Positions 38,001 through 46,472 of a DNA stretch of 64,000 nt are shown one piece after another. The notes beneath the pieces are model-generated. The model made no database searches. It was not told the DNA's origin and saw nothing but the letters and a program-made list of their open reading frames with translations. Origin of the DNA: Prevotella aff. ruminicola Tc2-24. GTDB lineage: Bacteria; Bacteroidota; Bacteroidia; Bacteroidales; Bacteroidaceae. The stretch covers positions 248,001 to 312,000 of the forward strand of contig NZ_FOIQ01000003.1 of assembly GCF_900110895.1 (NCBI RefSeq). Reading direction: 5' to 3'. The position numbers and the translations under genes were made by a program. How positions within the stretch are numbered: the first letter of the stretch is position 1; each line of letters opens with the position of its first letter.

Positions 38001-38459
38001 ACGGCTGACCGTCGGAAGGTTAGCGATCTGTGTGCTGTTGATGTTCGTAGCAGCACCAGTCTTTTCAGCGGCGAACTTCGAAGCCTTACCGCTGACCACC
38101 ACCTCTGCCAGTTCGTTGGCATCCTCGGAGAGCCATACAGAGAGGTTGTAAGTCTCAGCCAACTGCAGGGTGATGCCCTTCAGCGTCTTTGACTGGAAAC
38201 CGATGTAAGAGACAGTCACCTCATAAGGACCGCCCGTACGCATACCCTGGATAGAGAAACGACCAGAGGTGTTTGTCACTGCCGTGTAACGAGTACCGGA
38301 AGGTTCGTGTACTGCCACAACTGTAGCACCGATGACATCCTCGCCGTTGGCATCGTCGAGCGTCACCTTTCCAGCCATACTTGATGTTGTGATTTGCGCC
38401 ATAATAGTCAACGACAACGTTAACATCATAGCCACCAGAAAGAGAAATCTTTTCTGCAT
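35097..38459 (-). CDS. TonB-dependent receptor, Oar-like
   Basis: A 1120-residue outer-membrane protein. After a signal peptide (ending IMAQ) comes a carboxypeptidase-regulatory-like domain (GKVTLDDANGEDVIGATVVAVHEPSGT, about 25-110), then a plug domain (INSTQIANLPTVSRSITDV, then GSDGRNANFTVDGANFNNNFG, about 140-260) and a long beta-barrel ending in the aromatic ASIGIKYIFN. There is no SusD partner, unlike glycan systems, and the layout matches Oar-type receptors, whose substrates are poorly known. It heads a unit with the OB-fold lipoprotein and a secreted nuclease, with 27- and 3-base gaps. Confidence 0.9.
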   Translation of the reverse strand: MQKRFLFLVAMMLTLSLTIMAQITTSSMAGKVTLDDANGEDVIGATVVAVHEPSGTRYTAVTNTSGRFSIQGMRTGGPYEVTVSYIGFQSKTLKGITLQLAETYNLSVWLSEDANELAEVVVSGKASKFAAEKTGAATNINSTQIANLPTVSRSITDVTRLSPYGGNGMSFAGSDGRNANFTVDGANFNNNFGLSDKLPGGGNPISIDAIEELQVVISPYDVRQTNFIGGGVNAITKSGTNTFKGSAYIYHQNENLRGDAVKRQQILNAREKDQKTTYGFTLGGPIIKNKLFFFVNGEMIKIPTVVNRWRGSEDGVSDPDRYISRTTNKDLEAVSKYMASKYGYDTGSWTAFPADESNYKLMARLDWNINDKHKVALRYNYTKNNIWNSPNGTSMDGGTRMVSSRMSPISMSFANSMYSMENLVHSWSLDLNSRLTENLSNQFLATISKLDDIRGTNSSEFPFIDITKDGDNYMALGYELFTWNNAVHNTIWNIKDDVTYYMGTHKIMAGVTFEHQMADNQYMRNGSGYYRYNLTDDMYVGGVVDPAALFNSTPEIFCLTYGYDGETKPAARVQFNRPGVYAQDEWNVTDKFKLTYGLRIDGLFFNNSDLLTNNAIKALDYNGSHIDTGKWPKNSITFSPRLGFTYDVFGDKSLKVRGGTGLFSGRLPLVFFTNMPTNGGLVQYQAQLNGKTMVWDGKTNAPAKGYANYSGAYTTDDKTGNRYIDMTQFAGGPMTNVDAMIAKLQSLGYPTTVSPEDGTVPSAINGVDPKFKMPQVWKTSLAFDYQIPVNFPFTVTVEGIYNKTINAASISDWSIPNVGGFSRFNGIDNRPIYPAGFRTGTKAFVLENTSRGYGWSANITLNAQPTEWISLMAAYTHTVSKEVTGMPGSAAESAFTYVPTIEGPNNIKLHNSQYVTPDRIVADATIHDKSGNHYSFVYEAWRGGYNYSYMMVNDMNSDGYNYDALYIPTDAQVEKGEFRFVSADDAKRFMDYVHKDDYLKNHQGEYAEAYSLYSPWVHRVDFAYKHDFKVNVGKTSHALQLTFDIKNVLNLFNSSWGVAKYLNTEIGTDPRILKYEGVDAEGYATFSTPSVINGNTKTWSPNYSLGQCWYASIGIKYIFN

Positions 38460-38522
38460 AAATCTAAGAATGTTTTAATTAATTAATCAGTAGGTTACAA
38501 ACCTATTATATTTTTTGCGCTG

Positions 38523-38530
38523 CAAATATA
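38523..38530 (-). promoter_or_regulatory. Probable -7 box for the Oar-like receptor unit
   Basis: TATATTTG on the minus strand matches the Bacteroidetes -7 consensus, 63 bases before the receptor start. No clean -33 TTTG is seen. A small inverted repeat (TAGGTT ACA AACCTA) lies in the leader. Confidence 0.45.
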
Positions 38531-38600
38531 GCGAAATTATCCGATTTAATGTTATAAAACGGCAACTTTTTTTAAAATTAGTGAAATAACTTGAGATAGC

Positions 38601-39449
38601 TTATCTGAGTACCACGCCAGTCAGAATTCGCCCCGACGCGATACCCAGCCGTCGGGCGGAAAAGAAATCGTCGTGACTGTCGTAGGTGCAAATGCCCGCC
38701 ACCTCTATATACTCCGGCAGAACGCCTTCCGCCTGCAACTGCAGACGGTTGCATGCCCAGAGGTCTATGTGCCATTTCTTCATGAGACTGCCATCCATTG
38801 CCGGCAGTCGTCGACTGATATGCTCCATCGGGAAGGCGGCCGCCTCAAACTGATCATACACCTCATCTCCCACCTCGAAATTGTCAAAAGAGATGCCCGG
38901 TCCGATGACAGCCCTCATCTGTGTCGGACAAGACTGATAGACCTCCGTCATCATCAGCACCGCTTTCCGTACGATACGCTTGACGGTACCCCGCCAACCA
39001 GCATGTACCACACAAACCGCATGATGCTCAGGGTCATATATAATAATAGGTATGCAGTCGGCCGTAGAGACACCGACACACACACCACGTACATCCGTCA
39101 TCACGGCATCAACACCTTCGAGCACCGGCGGACAGGCCATTGTCCCGGCATTCCCGCCTACATCAGATTGTAAATCCTCTTGACGTATCTGACAGACCTC
39201 CGTGCCATGCACCTGATGAGGTATCAGCAGGCGGTCTACCGTAATACCCAACTCCTCGCAGAGCAGTTGGCGATTCATGGCGATCGTCTGAGGTACGTCA
39301 CCACAAAATGCGTTCACGTTGAACTCGCCATAGTTGCCCTGACCATAGCCACCATGACGCATCGAACTGAAGGCAGTCACGCCGTCAGCTATTTCATAAA
39401 AAAGCAGTTGGGGTTTAGGCTTCGTCGCCCTCGTCGTCATCGTACTCAA
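38601..39449 (-). CDS. pgeF: Polyphenol oxidase/laccase-domain protein (PgeF/YfiH family)
   Basis: A 282-residue protein of the DUF152 family. Characterised members remove amino-acid mistakes from peptidoglycan precursors (PgeF) or act as purine nucleoside phosphorylases. The zinc motif HQVHGTEV, then DCIPIIIYD and [13 protein letters not shown], and later [15 protein letters not shown] are present, with the conserved His and Cys residues. The start may be ATG 39449 or 39440; both overlap the end of obgE by 26-35 bases, unusually long, so translation is probably coupled. The nearest Met further in would remove conserved sequence. Confidence 0.85.
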   Translation of the reverse strand: MSTMTTRATKPKPQLLFYEIADGVTAFSSMRHGGYGQGNYGEFNVNAFCGDVPQTIAMNRQLLCEELGITVDRLLIPHQVHGTEVCQIRQEDLQSDVGGNAGTMACPPVLEGVDAVMTDVRGVCVGVSTADCIPIIIYDPEHHAVCVVHAGWRGTVKRIVRKAVLMMTEVYQSCPTQMRAVIGPGISFDNFEVGDEVYDQFEAAAFPMEHISRRLPAMDGSLMKKWHIDLWACNRLQLQAEGVLPEYIEVAGICTYDSHDDFFSARRLGIASGRILTGVVLR

Positions 39450-40590
39450 AATCGTCGAGATCCTCTATCTCATCCTCATCAAGGTACACGATATCCTCAT
39501 CTTCGCCCTCGTCGGCCAACTCCTCGGCAAAGCGTGTCATATCCTTATCGCGATGAACGAGTGTATCCTCCGAGATGGCAACGGCCAACTTATTGCTCTC
39601 AGCATTCAGTTCGCGCCAGAGCACGTCTTTCAACTCATCCAGTCCGAAGCCCGTCACAGCCGAGATAAACACCACCGGCAAATCCTCCGGTAAGGTCTCA
39701 CGAAGCATTTCGATCAGTTCCTCATCAAGCAGATCGCACTTAGTCACCGCCAGTACACGATGTTTGTCGAGCATATCAGGATTGAACTGTGCCAGTTCAT
39801 TGAGCAGAATCTCATATTCTTTCTTGATGTCGTCTGTATCGCCCGGTACCATGAAGAGTAATAGGGAGTTGCGCTCGATATGGCGCAGGAAGCGCAGACC
39901 GAGTCCTTTTCCCTCGCTGGCACCTTCGATGATACCAGGAATATCTGCCATCACGAACGACTTACCGTCGCGGTATCCGACGATACCCAGCGAGGGTTCC
40001 ATCGTTGTGAACGGGTAGTTAGCGATCTTCGGACGAGCATTCGACAGAGCCGACACGAGAGTTGACTTACCCGCATTCGGGAAGCCCACCAGACCGACAT
40101 CCGCCAAAAGCTTTAGCTCCAGGATAATGGTCATCTCCTGCATCGGTTCTCCCGGCTGCGCATAGCGCGGTGCCTGATTCGTCGCTGTACGGAACTGGAA
40201 GTTACCCAGTCCGCCGCGGCCACCCTTCAAGAGCATCACCTCCTGACCGTCGTAGGTAACGTCGCAGATATATTTTCCCGTCTCGGCATTATAGACCACG
40301 GTACCGCAAGGCACGTCGATATAGACGTCCTTGCCGTCGGTGCCATGACACTTGTCACGACCACCATTACCACCGTGCTCAGCGAAGACATGACGTTCGT
40401 ATTTCAGGTGCAGTAACGTCCAGTAGTTATGATTACCACGCAGGATGATACTACCGCCCTTACCGCCGTCTCCGCCGTCGGGACCACCATTCGGGTTGTA
40501 CTTCACATGCTTCAGGTGCATGCTTCCTTTTCCGCCTTTTCCCGAACGGCAATATATCTTTACGTAATCTACGAAATTAGATTCCATCAA
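39415..40590 (-). CDS. obgE: Obg-family ribosome assembly GTPase
   Basis: A 391-residue GTPase working in large-subunit maturation and stress responses. The Obg domain (about 1-158) is glycine-rich ([27 protein letters not shown]), followed by the G domain with G1 [10 protein letters not shown]3 DIPGI and G4 TKCD. The C-terminus ends in a very acidic tail ([20 protein letters not shown]) that replaces the OCT domain of some relatives. The start is ATG 40590 or 40587; it overlaps adk by 11-14 bases. The tail overlaps the start of pgeF. Confidence 0.95.
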   Translation of the reverse strand: MMESNFVDYVKIYCRSGKGGKGSMHLKHVKYNPNGGPDGGDGGKGGSIILRGNHNYWTLLHLKYERHVFAEHGGNGGRDKCHGTDGKDVYIDVPCGTVVYNAETGKYICDVTYDGQEVMLLKGGRGGLGNFQFRTATNQAPRYAQPGEPMQEMTIILELKLLADVGLVGFPNAGKSTLVSALSNARPKIANYPFTTMEPSLGIVGYRDGKSFVMADIPGIIEGASEGKGLGLRFLRHIERNSLLLFMVPGDTDDIKKEYEILLNELAQFNPDMLDKHRVLAVTKCDLLDEELIEMLRETLPEDLPVVFISAVTGFGLDELKDVLWRELNAESNKLAVAISEDTLVHRDKDMTRFAEELADEGEDEDIVYLDEDEIEDLDDFEYDDDEGDEA

Positions 40591-41149
40591 TCACTGCACA
40601 GATGTCACCAAAAATACGATCCAGCTCACCAAGACCATTGATGTGATGGTGGATGCCTTCGTTCTTGTACCACTCAATCAGTGGCAGGGTCTGGTTACGA
40701 TAGACAACAAGACGCTTTTTGATAGTCTCCTCGTTGTCATCAGCGCGACCACTCTGCTGACCACGCAGGATCAGACGCTTCATCAGTTCCTCCTCAGGCA
40801 CATCCAACTCAATCATCGCAGCCACCTTGTCGCCACGCTCATCAAGCATCTTCTTCAGAGCCTCAGCCTGTGGTATCGTACGGGGGAAGCCATCGAAGAT
40901 CACTCCTTTGTGCTCACGACCGAAGCTGTCATATACAGAGGCGAGGATACTCACCATCAGGTCGTCGGGAATCAGTTGACCGTTATCGATATAGCCTTTA
41001 GCTGTCTTACCCAGTTCTGTACCATTCTTGATCTCACTACGGAGCACGTCGCCCGTAGAGATATGGTTCAGACCGTACTTCTCAATCATCTTATCACTCT
41101 GTGTGCCCTTGCCAGAGCCCGGGGCACCAAAAATCACGATATTCTTCAT
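40577..41149 (-). CDS. adk: Adenylate kinase
   Basis: A 190-residue enzyme converting ATP and AMP to two ADP. The P-loop [14 protein letters not shown] and the signature [14 protein letters not shown] are clear. It is the short form without the zinc LID insertion. It lies 20 bases after hpt and overlaps obgE, forming hpt-adk-obgE-pgeF, a nucleotide and ribosome housekeeping unit. Confidence 0.96.
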   Translation of the reverse strand: MKNIVIFGAPGSGKGTQSDKMIEKYGLNHISTGDVLRSEIKNGTELGKTAKGYIDNGQLIPDDLMVSILASVYDSFGREHKGVIFDGFPRTIPQAEALKKMLDERGDKVAAMIELDVPEEELMKRLILRGQQSGRADDNEETIKKRLVVYRNQTLPLIEWYKNEGIHHHINGLGELDRIFGDICAVIDGI

Positions 41150-41169
41150 CTATTATTTAGCTTTTTATG

Positions 41170-41709
41170 TTATTCCACAATCGTATAGACATCTCTGAGC
41201 TCACGCCCCTGCTGGTCGTAGTCGAGACCATAACCGACGATAAAGTCGTCGGGAATCCGGAAGGCGACATAGTCGATATTCAACTCCGTCTGCAACTTCT
41301 CGGGTTTGAAAAACAAGGAGCAGATATGCACCGACGCTGGGTTTCTCGTACCCAACGACTCGATCATACGCTTCATGGTCTGACCGCTTTCCACGATATC
41401 CTCCACGATCACCACCGTACGACCGCTCAGGTCCTCGTTGATACCAATCACCTCCTTGATCTTGCCCGTTGAAGTCGTACCTTGGTACGATGCCAGTTTT
41501 ACAAACGAGATCTCACACGGGATAGTCATCTCACGCATCAAGTCGGCAGCAAAGATAAACGAGCCGTTAAGCACTGCGAGGAAAAGCGGGTTCTTCCCTT
41601 CCATATCCTTACTGATCTGCTGTGCCACAGCCTTCACCTGCTTCTTGATCTCTTCTTCCGTAATGGAAGTCTTAAATGTTTTGTCCTTGATTTTTACAAT
41701 GCTCATCAT
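41170..41709 (-). CDS. hpt: Hypoxanthine phosphoribosyltransferase
   Basis: A 179-residue purine salvage enzyme transferring ribose 5-phosphate from PRPP to hypoxanthine or guanine. The PRPP site is VVIVEDIVESGQTM (about residues 98-111), preceded by LAVLNGSFIFAADLMREM and followed by FRIPDDFIVGYGLDYDQQGREL, the family's base-recognition end. It heads the leftward operon with adk, obgE and pgeF and is divergent from the nnr gene. Confidence 0.94.
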   Translation of the reverse strand: MMSIVKIKDKTFKTSITEEEIKKQVKAVAQQISKDMEGKNPLFLAVLNGSFIFAADLMREMTIPCEISFVKLASYQGTTSTGKIKEVIGINEDLSGRTVVIVEDIVESGQTMKRMIESLGTRNPASVHICSLFFKPEKLQTELNIDYVAFRIPDDFIVGYGLDYDQQGRELRDVYTIVE

Positions 41710-41730
41710 CAGAACTGTTTAATTATGATG

Positions 41731-41738
41731 CAAAATTA
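41731..41738 (-). promoter_or_regulatory. Probable -7 box for the hpt operon
   Basis: TAATTTTG on the minus strand matches TAnnTTTG, 21 bases before the hpt start, implying a leader of about 15 bases. Confidence 0.45.
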
Positions 41739-41832
41739 CGAAAAAATAACGGCAGATAGCACAGATTATGCAGTTTTTTATAAAAAAAAGTTTTTTTTTC
41801 CATGGAATATGAATAATCTGAGGTTTATTCCT

Positions 41833-41840
41833 TATCTTTG
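41833..41840 (+). promoter_or_regulatory. Probable -7 box for nnr
   Basis: TATCTTTG matches TAnnTTTG and lies 23 bases before the nnr start. The -33 region is not clear. Confidence 0.45.
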
Positions 41841-41863
41841 CAGCAAAGATATCAACCAGAAGA

Positions 41864-43375
41864 ATGAAGATATTCACCAGTGCCCAGATCCACGAGTTGG
41901 ATAAATACACGATAGAGAATGAGCCCATCACGTCCATTGACCTGATGGAGAGGGCGGCGAAGGCCCTGACTCAGACTATCACCGACAACTGGAAGAATAC
42001 CACCCCGGTCATCATCTTTGCCGGTCCGGGTAACAACGGCGGCGACGCACTGGCCATTGCCCGACTGCTTCTTGACAAGAATTATGACGTCAAGGCCTAT
42101 CTGTTCAACATCTCCGGTCATCTCTCCGACGACTGCGCAGCCAACAAGAAAAGACTGTTGGAGAAAAAAGCCAAGGCACTCATCGAGGTCGTCCAGGAGT
42201 TTGAACCGCCTCAGTTGGAGGCTGGCATGCTGATCATCGACGGTCTCTTCGGGTCCGGTCTCAACAAACCCTTAGCCGGCGGCTTTGCCTCTCTGGTCAA
42301 ATACATCAACGCATCCCCGGCACAAGTTGTCAGTATTGACGTCCCTTCAGGACTGATGACCGAGGACAACACATATAATGTCAGAGCGAACATCATCCGG
42401 GCCGATCTGACACTCACTCTTCAGCAACAGAAGCTCTCGTTCCTGTTTCCTGAGAACCAGCAGTTCCTCGGCCAGCTGAAGGTACTCGACATCCGGCTTA
42501 GCAGAGAAGGCATTGAGAAGATCGATGCCAACTACACCCTTCTGGAAGAAAACGACATCCGTCCCCGACTACTGGGTCGCGACCCATTCGCCCACAAGGG
42601 AAAGATGGGCAACGCCCTGATCATCGCCGGTAGCTACGGCATGGGGGGTGCCTCTGTACTGGCCACCAAAGCCTGTCTGCGTGTGGGAGCCGGTAAGGTG
42701 ACGACACACACGCCCAAGCGCAATAATATCATCATGCAGATCAGCGTTCCCGAGGCTGTCATCCAGTTCGACCGCGAGGAAACCACCTTCTCCGAGGCTG
42801 TCGATACGGAAGACTTCAATGCAGTGGGTATCGGTCCGGGACTAGGCACCAGTGAGCAGACAGCCATCGCCATCATCGCCCAACTGCGCCGTACACAGTG
42901 CCCGATTGTGGCCGACGCTGATGCCATTAACATACTGGCCAATCACCGTGCATGGCTGCAGCAGTTGCCGAAGGGCATCATCATGACACCCCACCCCAAG
43001 GAGTTCGACCGACTGGAAGGTCGTTGCACCGACAGTTTCGAACGACTCATGAAAGCCCGTGATCTGGCAGAACGCCTGCAGGCCTACATCCTACTGAAGG
43101 GTCACCATACCTCTCTCTGTCTGCCCGACGGACATATCATGTTCAACTCCACCGGAAACGCCGGTATGGCGACAGCCGGTAGCGGCGACGTGCTGACGGG
43201 CATTATCACAGGACTTCTGGCGCGCGGCTATAAACAGGAGGACGCCTGCGTTGTCGGCATGTACCTTCATGGTCTGGCCGGTGATATCGCCGCCCGCGAG
43301 CTCGGAGAAGAGAGCGTCATCGCCAGTGACCTGATCCAATATCTGCCACAGGCTTTCAAGAAACTTAGAGACTAA
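41864..43375 (+). CDS. nnr: Bifunctional NAD(P)H-hydrate epimerase/dehydratase
   Basis: A 503-residue metabolite-repair enzyme that epimerises and dehydrates damaged, hydrated NAD(P)H. The N-terminal YjeF_N half (about 1-215) has FAGPGNNGGDALAIARLL and SIDVPSGLM. The C-terminal carbohydrate-kinase-like half (about 225-503) has GKMGNALIIAGSYGMGGASVL and AGSGDVLTGIITGLLARGY. Full length, as in E. coli Nnr (YjeF). The DUF4831 gene follows after 4 bases. Confidence 0.95.
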   Translation: MKIFTSAQIHELDKYTIENEPITSIDLMERAAKALTQTITDNWKNTTPVIIFAGPGNNGGDALAIARLLLDKNYDVKAYLFNISGHLSDDCAANKKRLLEKKAKALIEVVQEFEPPQLEAGMLIIDGLFGSGLNKPLAGGFASLVKYINASPAQVVSIDVPSGLMTEDNTYNVRANIIRADLTLTLQQQKLSFLFPENQQFLGQLKVLDIRLSREGIEKIDANYTLLEENDIRPRLLGRDPFAHKGKMGNALIIAGSYGMGGASVLATKACLRVGAGKVTTHTPKRNNIIMQISVPEAVIQFDREETTFSEAVDTEDFNAVGIGPGLGTSEQTAIAIIAQLRRTQCPIVADADAINILANHRAWLQQLPKGIIMTPHPKEFDRLEGRCTDSFERLMKARDLAERLQAYILLKGHHTSLCLPDGHIMFNSTGNAGMATAGSGDVLTGIITGLLARGYKQEDACVVGMYLHGLAGDIAARELGEESVIASDLIQYLPQAFKKLRD

Positions 43376-43379
43376 CATC

Positions 43380-44486
43380 ATGATTCCCATTCTGAATAGA
43401 ACACATCAGACAAGATGGATCCTTCCTCTTTGTCTCCTTGCCTTCTCACCCATATCCGCCCAGACCAGTACCAGTTATTATAGGCCTGGCGTAACGACCG
43501 AGGGGGCTGTCTATTTCCTACCCAAGACAGCCGTTAAGGTTACCGTACAGGTTGAGAAAGCGACTTATACCCCAGGAGAACTATGCAGATACTCTGAGCG
43601 CTATCTGCGCATCAAGGACGTGTCACCTGAGTCGTCTGTCAGCTACCGTATCACCGCCATCCGTCAGGAGGCCGTGGCCGTAGCCGACACCACCAAACGC
43701 TATGCCGTGAAATTCGATGCCCGCACGTCAGCCTGTAACGTGGTCCTGTCCGACGACGGCATCCTACGGGCCATCAATACCGAGGAAAAAGTCACAGGCA
43801 ACAGACCGGCAGATGGTCAACAGATAAAGACCAGCGGTCAGAAGCCACTCCCCTCCCCTCATCAATACCTCAGCGAGGAGATGCTTGCCGCAGGCAGCAC
43901 AGCTAAGATGGCAGAGCTGATAGCCCAGGACATCTATGAGATCAGGGAGAGCCGCAACCTACTTGTGCGTGGACAGGCCGACTACATGCCGAAAGACGGA
44001 GAGCAGTTGCGACTGATGCTCAGTCAACTGGAGTTGCACGACCGTGTCCTGACAAGTATGTTCACCGGAACGACCGTCAAGGATACTGCCGAGTATTGCT
44101 TCACGGTCATCCCCGACAAGACCATCTCGCGAGACATCCTTTTCCGTTTTTCCCAGAAGCTCGGACTGGTTGACAGCGACGATCTATCCGGAGCGCCCTA
44201 TTACATCAGCATCGAAGACCTCGGTACCGCTCCAAAGCCGGAGCCCGTCGACCCGAAAAAGAACGCGAAGCCCGTGCCAGGCATCTATGTGAATATCCCT
44301 GGTCGTCTGCGCGCCACAGTTGCCGACATGGAGAAGACGTTTGTTACCGACGAGTTCCCTGCCGGACAGTTCGGTAACGTGGAACTGCTGAGCGGTGCGC
44401 TCTTCAACAAACGTTATACGACCCACCTCCTGCTCCATCCTATCTCTGGAGCCGTGGAGAAGCTCGAGGCAGAGCAACCTAAGTGA
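43380..44486 (+). CDS. DUF4831 family secreted protein
   Basis: A 368-residue exported protein of the DUF4831 family, common in Bacteroidales and of unknown function. The signal peptide ends FSPISAQ; the start YYRPGVTTEGAVYFLPKTAVKVTVQVEK and the later YCFTVIPDKTISRDILFRFSQKLGLVD are typical. It lies 4 bases after nnr and ends at a strong terminator shared with fba. Family is from recollection and needs a profile search. Confidence 0.78.
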   Translation: MIPILNRTHQTRWILPLCLLAFSPISAQTSTSYYRPGVTTEGAVYFLPKTAVKVTVQVEKATYTPGELCRYSERYLRIKDVSPESSVSYRITAIRQEAVAVADTTKRYAVKFDARTSACNVVLSDDGILRAINTEEKVTGNRPADGQQIKTSGQKPLPSPHQYLSEEMLAAGSTAKMAELIAQDIYEIRESRNLLVRGQADYMPKDGEQLRLMLSQLELHDRVLTSMFTGTTVKDTAEYCFTVIPDKTISRDILFRFSQKLGLVDSDDLSGAPYYISIEDLGTAPKPEPVDPKKNAKPVPGIYVNIPGRLRATVADMEKTFVTDEFPAGQFGNVELLSGALFNKRYTTHLLLHPISGAVEKLEAEQPK

Positions 44487-44504
44487 TAATCCTTACACCC
44501 CATA

Positions 44505-44539
44505 AAAAGCTCCGGATACTTGAAGCATCCGGAGCTTTT
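44505..44539. terminator. Bidirectional terminator between the DUF4831 gene and fba
   Basis: AAAAGCTCCGGAT (44505-44517) pairs perfectly with ATCCGGAGCTTTT (44527-44539) across a 9-base loop. T's end the stem on both strands. It separates two convergent genes. Confidence 0.9.
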
Positions 44540-44567
44540 AATATATGCGTTCTATCAAGAATGCTGA

Positions 44568-45569
44568 TTAGCCGAGCTTGCCATCAGAACCGAGCACATT
44601 CACGATCTTGTGGATGTACATCTTCTTCATGTTCTCACGAGCGGGCTTCAGATACTGGCGAGGATCGAAGTGATCGGGATGCTCAGCCAAATACTGACGG
44701 ATAGCAGCGGTCATAGCCAGACGAGAGTCTGAGTCGATGTTGATCTTGCAGACAGCGCTCTTAGAAGCCTGACGGAGCTGCTCCTCGGGGATACCTACAG
44801 CGTCGGGCAGGTTACCACCGAACTTGTTGATGGTATCAACCTCGTCCTGAGGAACTGAAGAAGAACCATGGAGCACGATGGGGAATCCAGGAAGCTTTTT
44901 CTCAATCTCAGCCAGCACATCGAATGCGAGTGGCGGGGGAACGAGCTTACCAGTCTTCGGGTCACGTGTGCACTGCTCGGGCTTGAACTTGTAAGCACCG
45001 TGAGAGGTACCGATAGAGATAGCGAGAGAGTCGCAACCTGTACGGGTAGCGAAGTCGATAACCTCCTCAGGCTTGGTGTAGTGAGACTCCTCAGCCACAA
45101 CCTCGTCCTCAACACCGGCGAGCACACCGAGCTCAGCCTCAACAGTCACGTCGTACTTGTGAGCATAGTCAACAACCTTCTTGGTCAGAGCGATGTTGTC
45201 CTCATAAGGCAGTGAAGAACCGTCGATCATCACGCTTGAGAAGCCCATGTCGATACAGTCCTTGCAGAGCTCGAAGCTATCACCATGGTCGAGGTGAAGC
45301 ACGATCTCGGGCTTTTCGCAACCCAGCTCCTTAGCGTAAGCCACAGCACCCTCAGCCATGTAGCGGAGGATCGTAGCGTTGGCATAGTTACGGGCACCCT
45401 TGGAAACCTGCATGATCACAGGTGACTTTGTCTCAACGGCAGCCTGAACGATAGCCTGCATCTGCTCCATTGTGTTGAAGTTGAAAGCAGGGATAGCATA
45501 GCCACCAGCTACTGCCTTCTTGAACATCTCGCGCGTATTAACGAGACCTAAATCCTTGTAGTTTACCAT
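44568..45569 (-). CDS. fba: Fructose-bisphosphate aldolase, class II
   Basis: A 333-residue zinc aldolase of glycolysis and gluconeogenesis. The zinc and catalytic region VLHLDHGDSFELC holds the proton-transfer Asp and zinc His. TVEAELGVLAGVEDEV, AISIGTSHGAYKF and IVLHGSSSVPQDEV supply the remaining zinc ligands and phosphate-binding loops. The length is normal for class II type B. It is a single-gene unit with a TAACTTTG box upstream. Confidence 0.96.
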   Translation of the reverse strand: MVNYKDLGLVNTREMFKKAVAGGYAIPAFNFNTMEQMQAIVQAAVETKSPVIMQVSKGARNYANATILRYMAEGAVAYAKELGCEKPEIVLHLDHGDSFELCKDCIDMGFSSVMIDGSSLPYEDNIALTKKVVDYAHKYDVTVEAELGVLAGVEDEVVAEESHYTKPEEVIDFATRTGCDSLAISIGTSHGAYKFKPEQCTRDPKTGKLVPPPLAFDVLAEIEKKLPGFPIVLHGSSSVPQDEVDTINKFGGNLPDAVGIPEEQLRQASKSAVCKINIDSDSRLAMTAAIRQYLAEHPDHFDPRQYLKPARENMKKMYIHKIVNVLGSDGKLG

Positions 45570-45612
45570 AATCGTATAATTAAATTTAGAAAAAATCTCT
45601 TATTTTCGAGCG

Positions 45613-45620
45613 CAAAGTTA
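45613..45620 (-). promoter_or_regulatory. Probable -7 box for fba
   Basis: TAACTTTG on the minus strand, 43 bases before the fba start, matches TAnnTTTG. The -33 element is unclear. Confidence 0.45.
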
Positions 45621-45761
45621 CGAAATAATTCATAATCAGGTATTCATAATCCGCAATTATTTTCCCTTTTTGCTTCCTTTTTTCTAATTCTTTACACGCA
45701 TGGAGCAGGACGACAGAGTATTTGCAAAACACACTTTGCATTCTTCGTCATCAAAAATGCA

Positions 45762-46472
45762 CTATACCAGCGTATGTTGGTCAAAATAAGCCTGTACTTC
45801 TTCCTTATAATTGTCGGAAACCGGTATATAGACATCACCGAAGACGATACGGAAGCGGTCCACCTGAGGCGTCTCGGTCATGTGCACGATAAACGACCTG
45901 TGCGTACGCAGGAACTCCGGTTTGGGAAGATACTCATCCAACTTCTTCATGCTCATCAGAGACATCACCTTGTCACCGTTCCTCATATAGAATCTGACAT
46001 AATCCTTCAGGCCCTCGATATAGAGGATATCATCGAGCAGGATACGCTGAAGCTTGTAGTCGCTCTTCACAAACATAAAACGGTCGCGACGGTACACATC
46101 CTGTTTCTTCGAAGCAGAGAACCAGGCCAGAGCCTTGTCCGTCGACTTGAGGAAGTCCTCATACGAGATGGGTTTCAACAGATAGTCCAGTGCGTTCACC
46201 TTATAGCCCTCAATGGCATACTGTGGAAAGGCTGTCGTGAAGATAATCTTCGTATCCTTGGGGAGGATCTTTGCGAACTCAATGCCGCTCAGCTCCGGCA
46301 TTTGGATGTCGAGGAACAGCAGATTCACGGCATCGTCACGCAGGTCTTTCATCGCCTGGATGGCACTGTTATAAGTACCCTTGAGACTCAGATACGGGGT
46401 CTTGGCGACATAGCTCTCCAGCAGTCCGGCGGCCAGGGGCTCGTCATCGATAATGGCACAAGTAATAATCAT
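45762..46472 (-). CDS. LytTR-family response regulator (system 1)
   Basis: A 236-residue response regulator: receiver domain (about 1-120; IIDDEPLAAGLLE with acidic residues, LLFLDIQMPELSG with the phospho-acceptor Asp, KVNALDYLLKPIS) and a C-terminal LytTR DNA-binding domain (about 135-236; YIEGLKDYVRFYM, FLRTHRSFIVHM). It overlaps the kinase gene by 4 bases, so the two are translated together. The target is probably the adjacent outer-membrane protein gene, inferred from position. Confidence 0.93.
   Translation of the reverse strand: MIITCAIIDDEPLAAGLLESYVAKTPYLSLKGTYNSAIQAMKDLRDDAVNLLFLDIQMPELSGIEFAKILPKDTKIIFTTAFPQYAIEGYKVNALDYLLKPISYEDFLKSTDKALAWFSASKKQDVYRRDRFMFVKSDYKLQRILLDDILYIEGLKDYVRFYMRNGDKVMSLMSMKKLDEYLPKPEFLRTHRSFIVHMTETPQVDRFRIVFGDVYIPVSDNYKEEVQAYFDQHTLV

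Noticed and set aside
35382..38192. Several long plus-strand frames opposite the Oar-like receptor
   Set aside because: They mirror codon bias of the receptor gene, show no family features and overlap a fully convincing protein.
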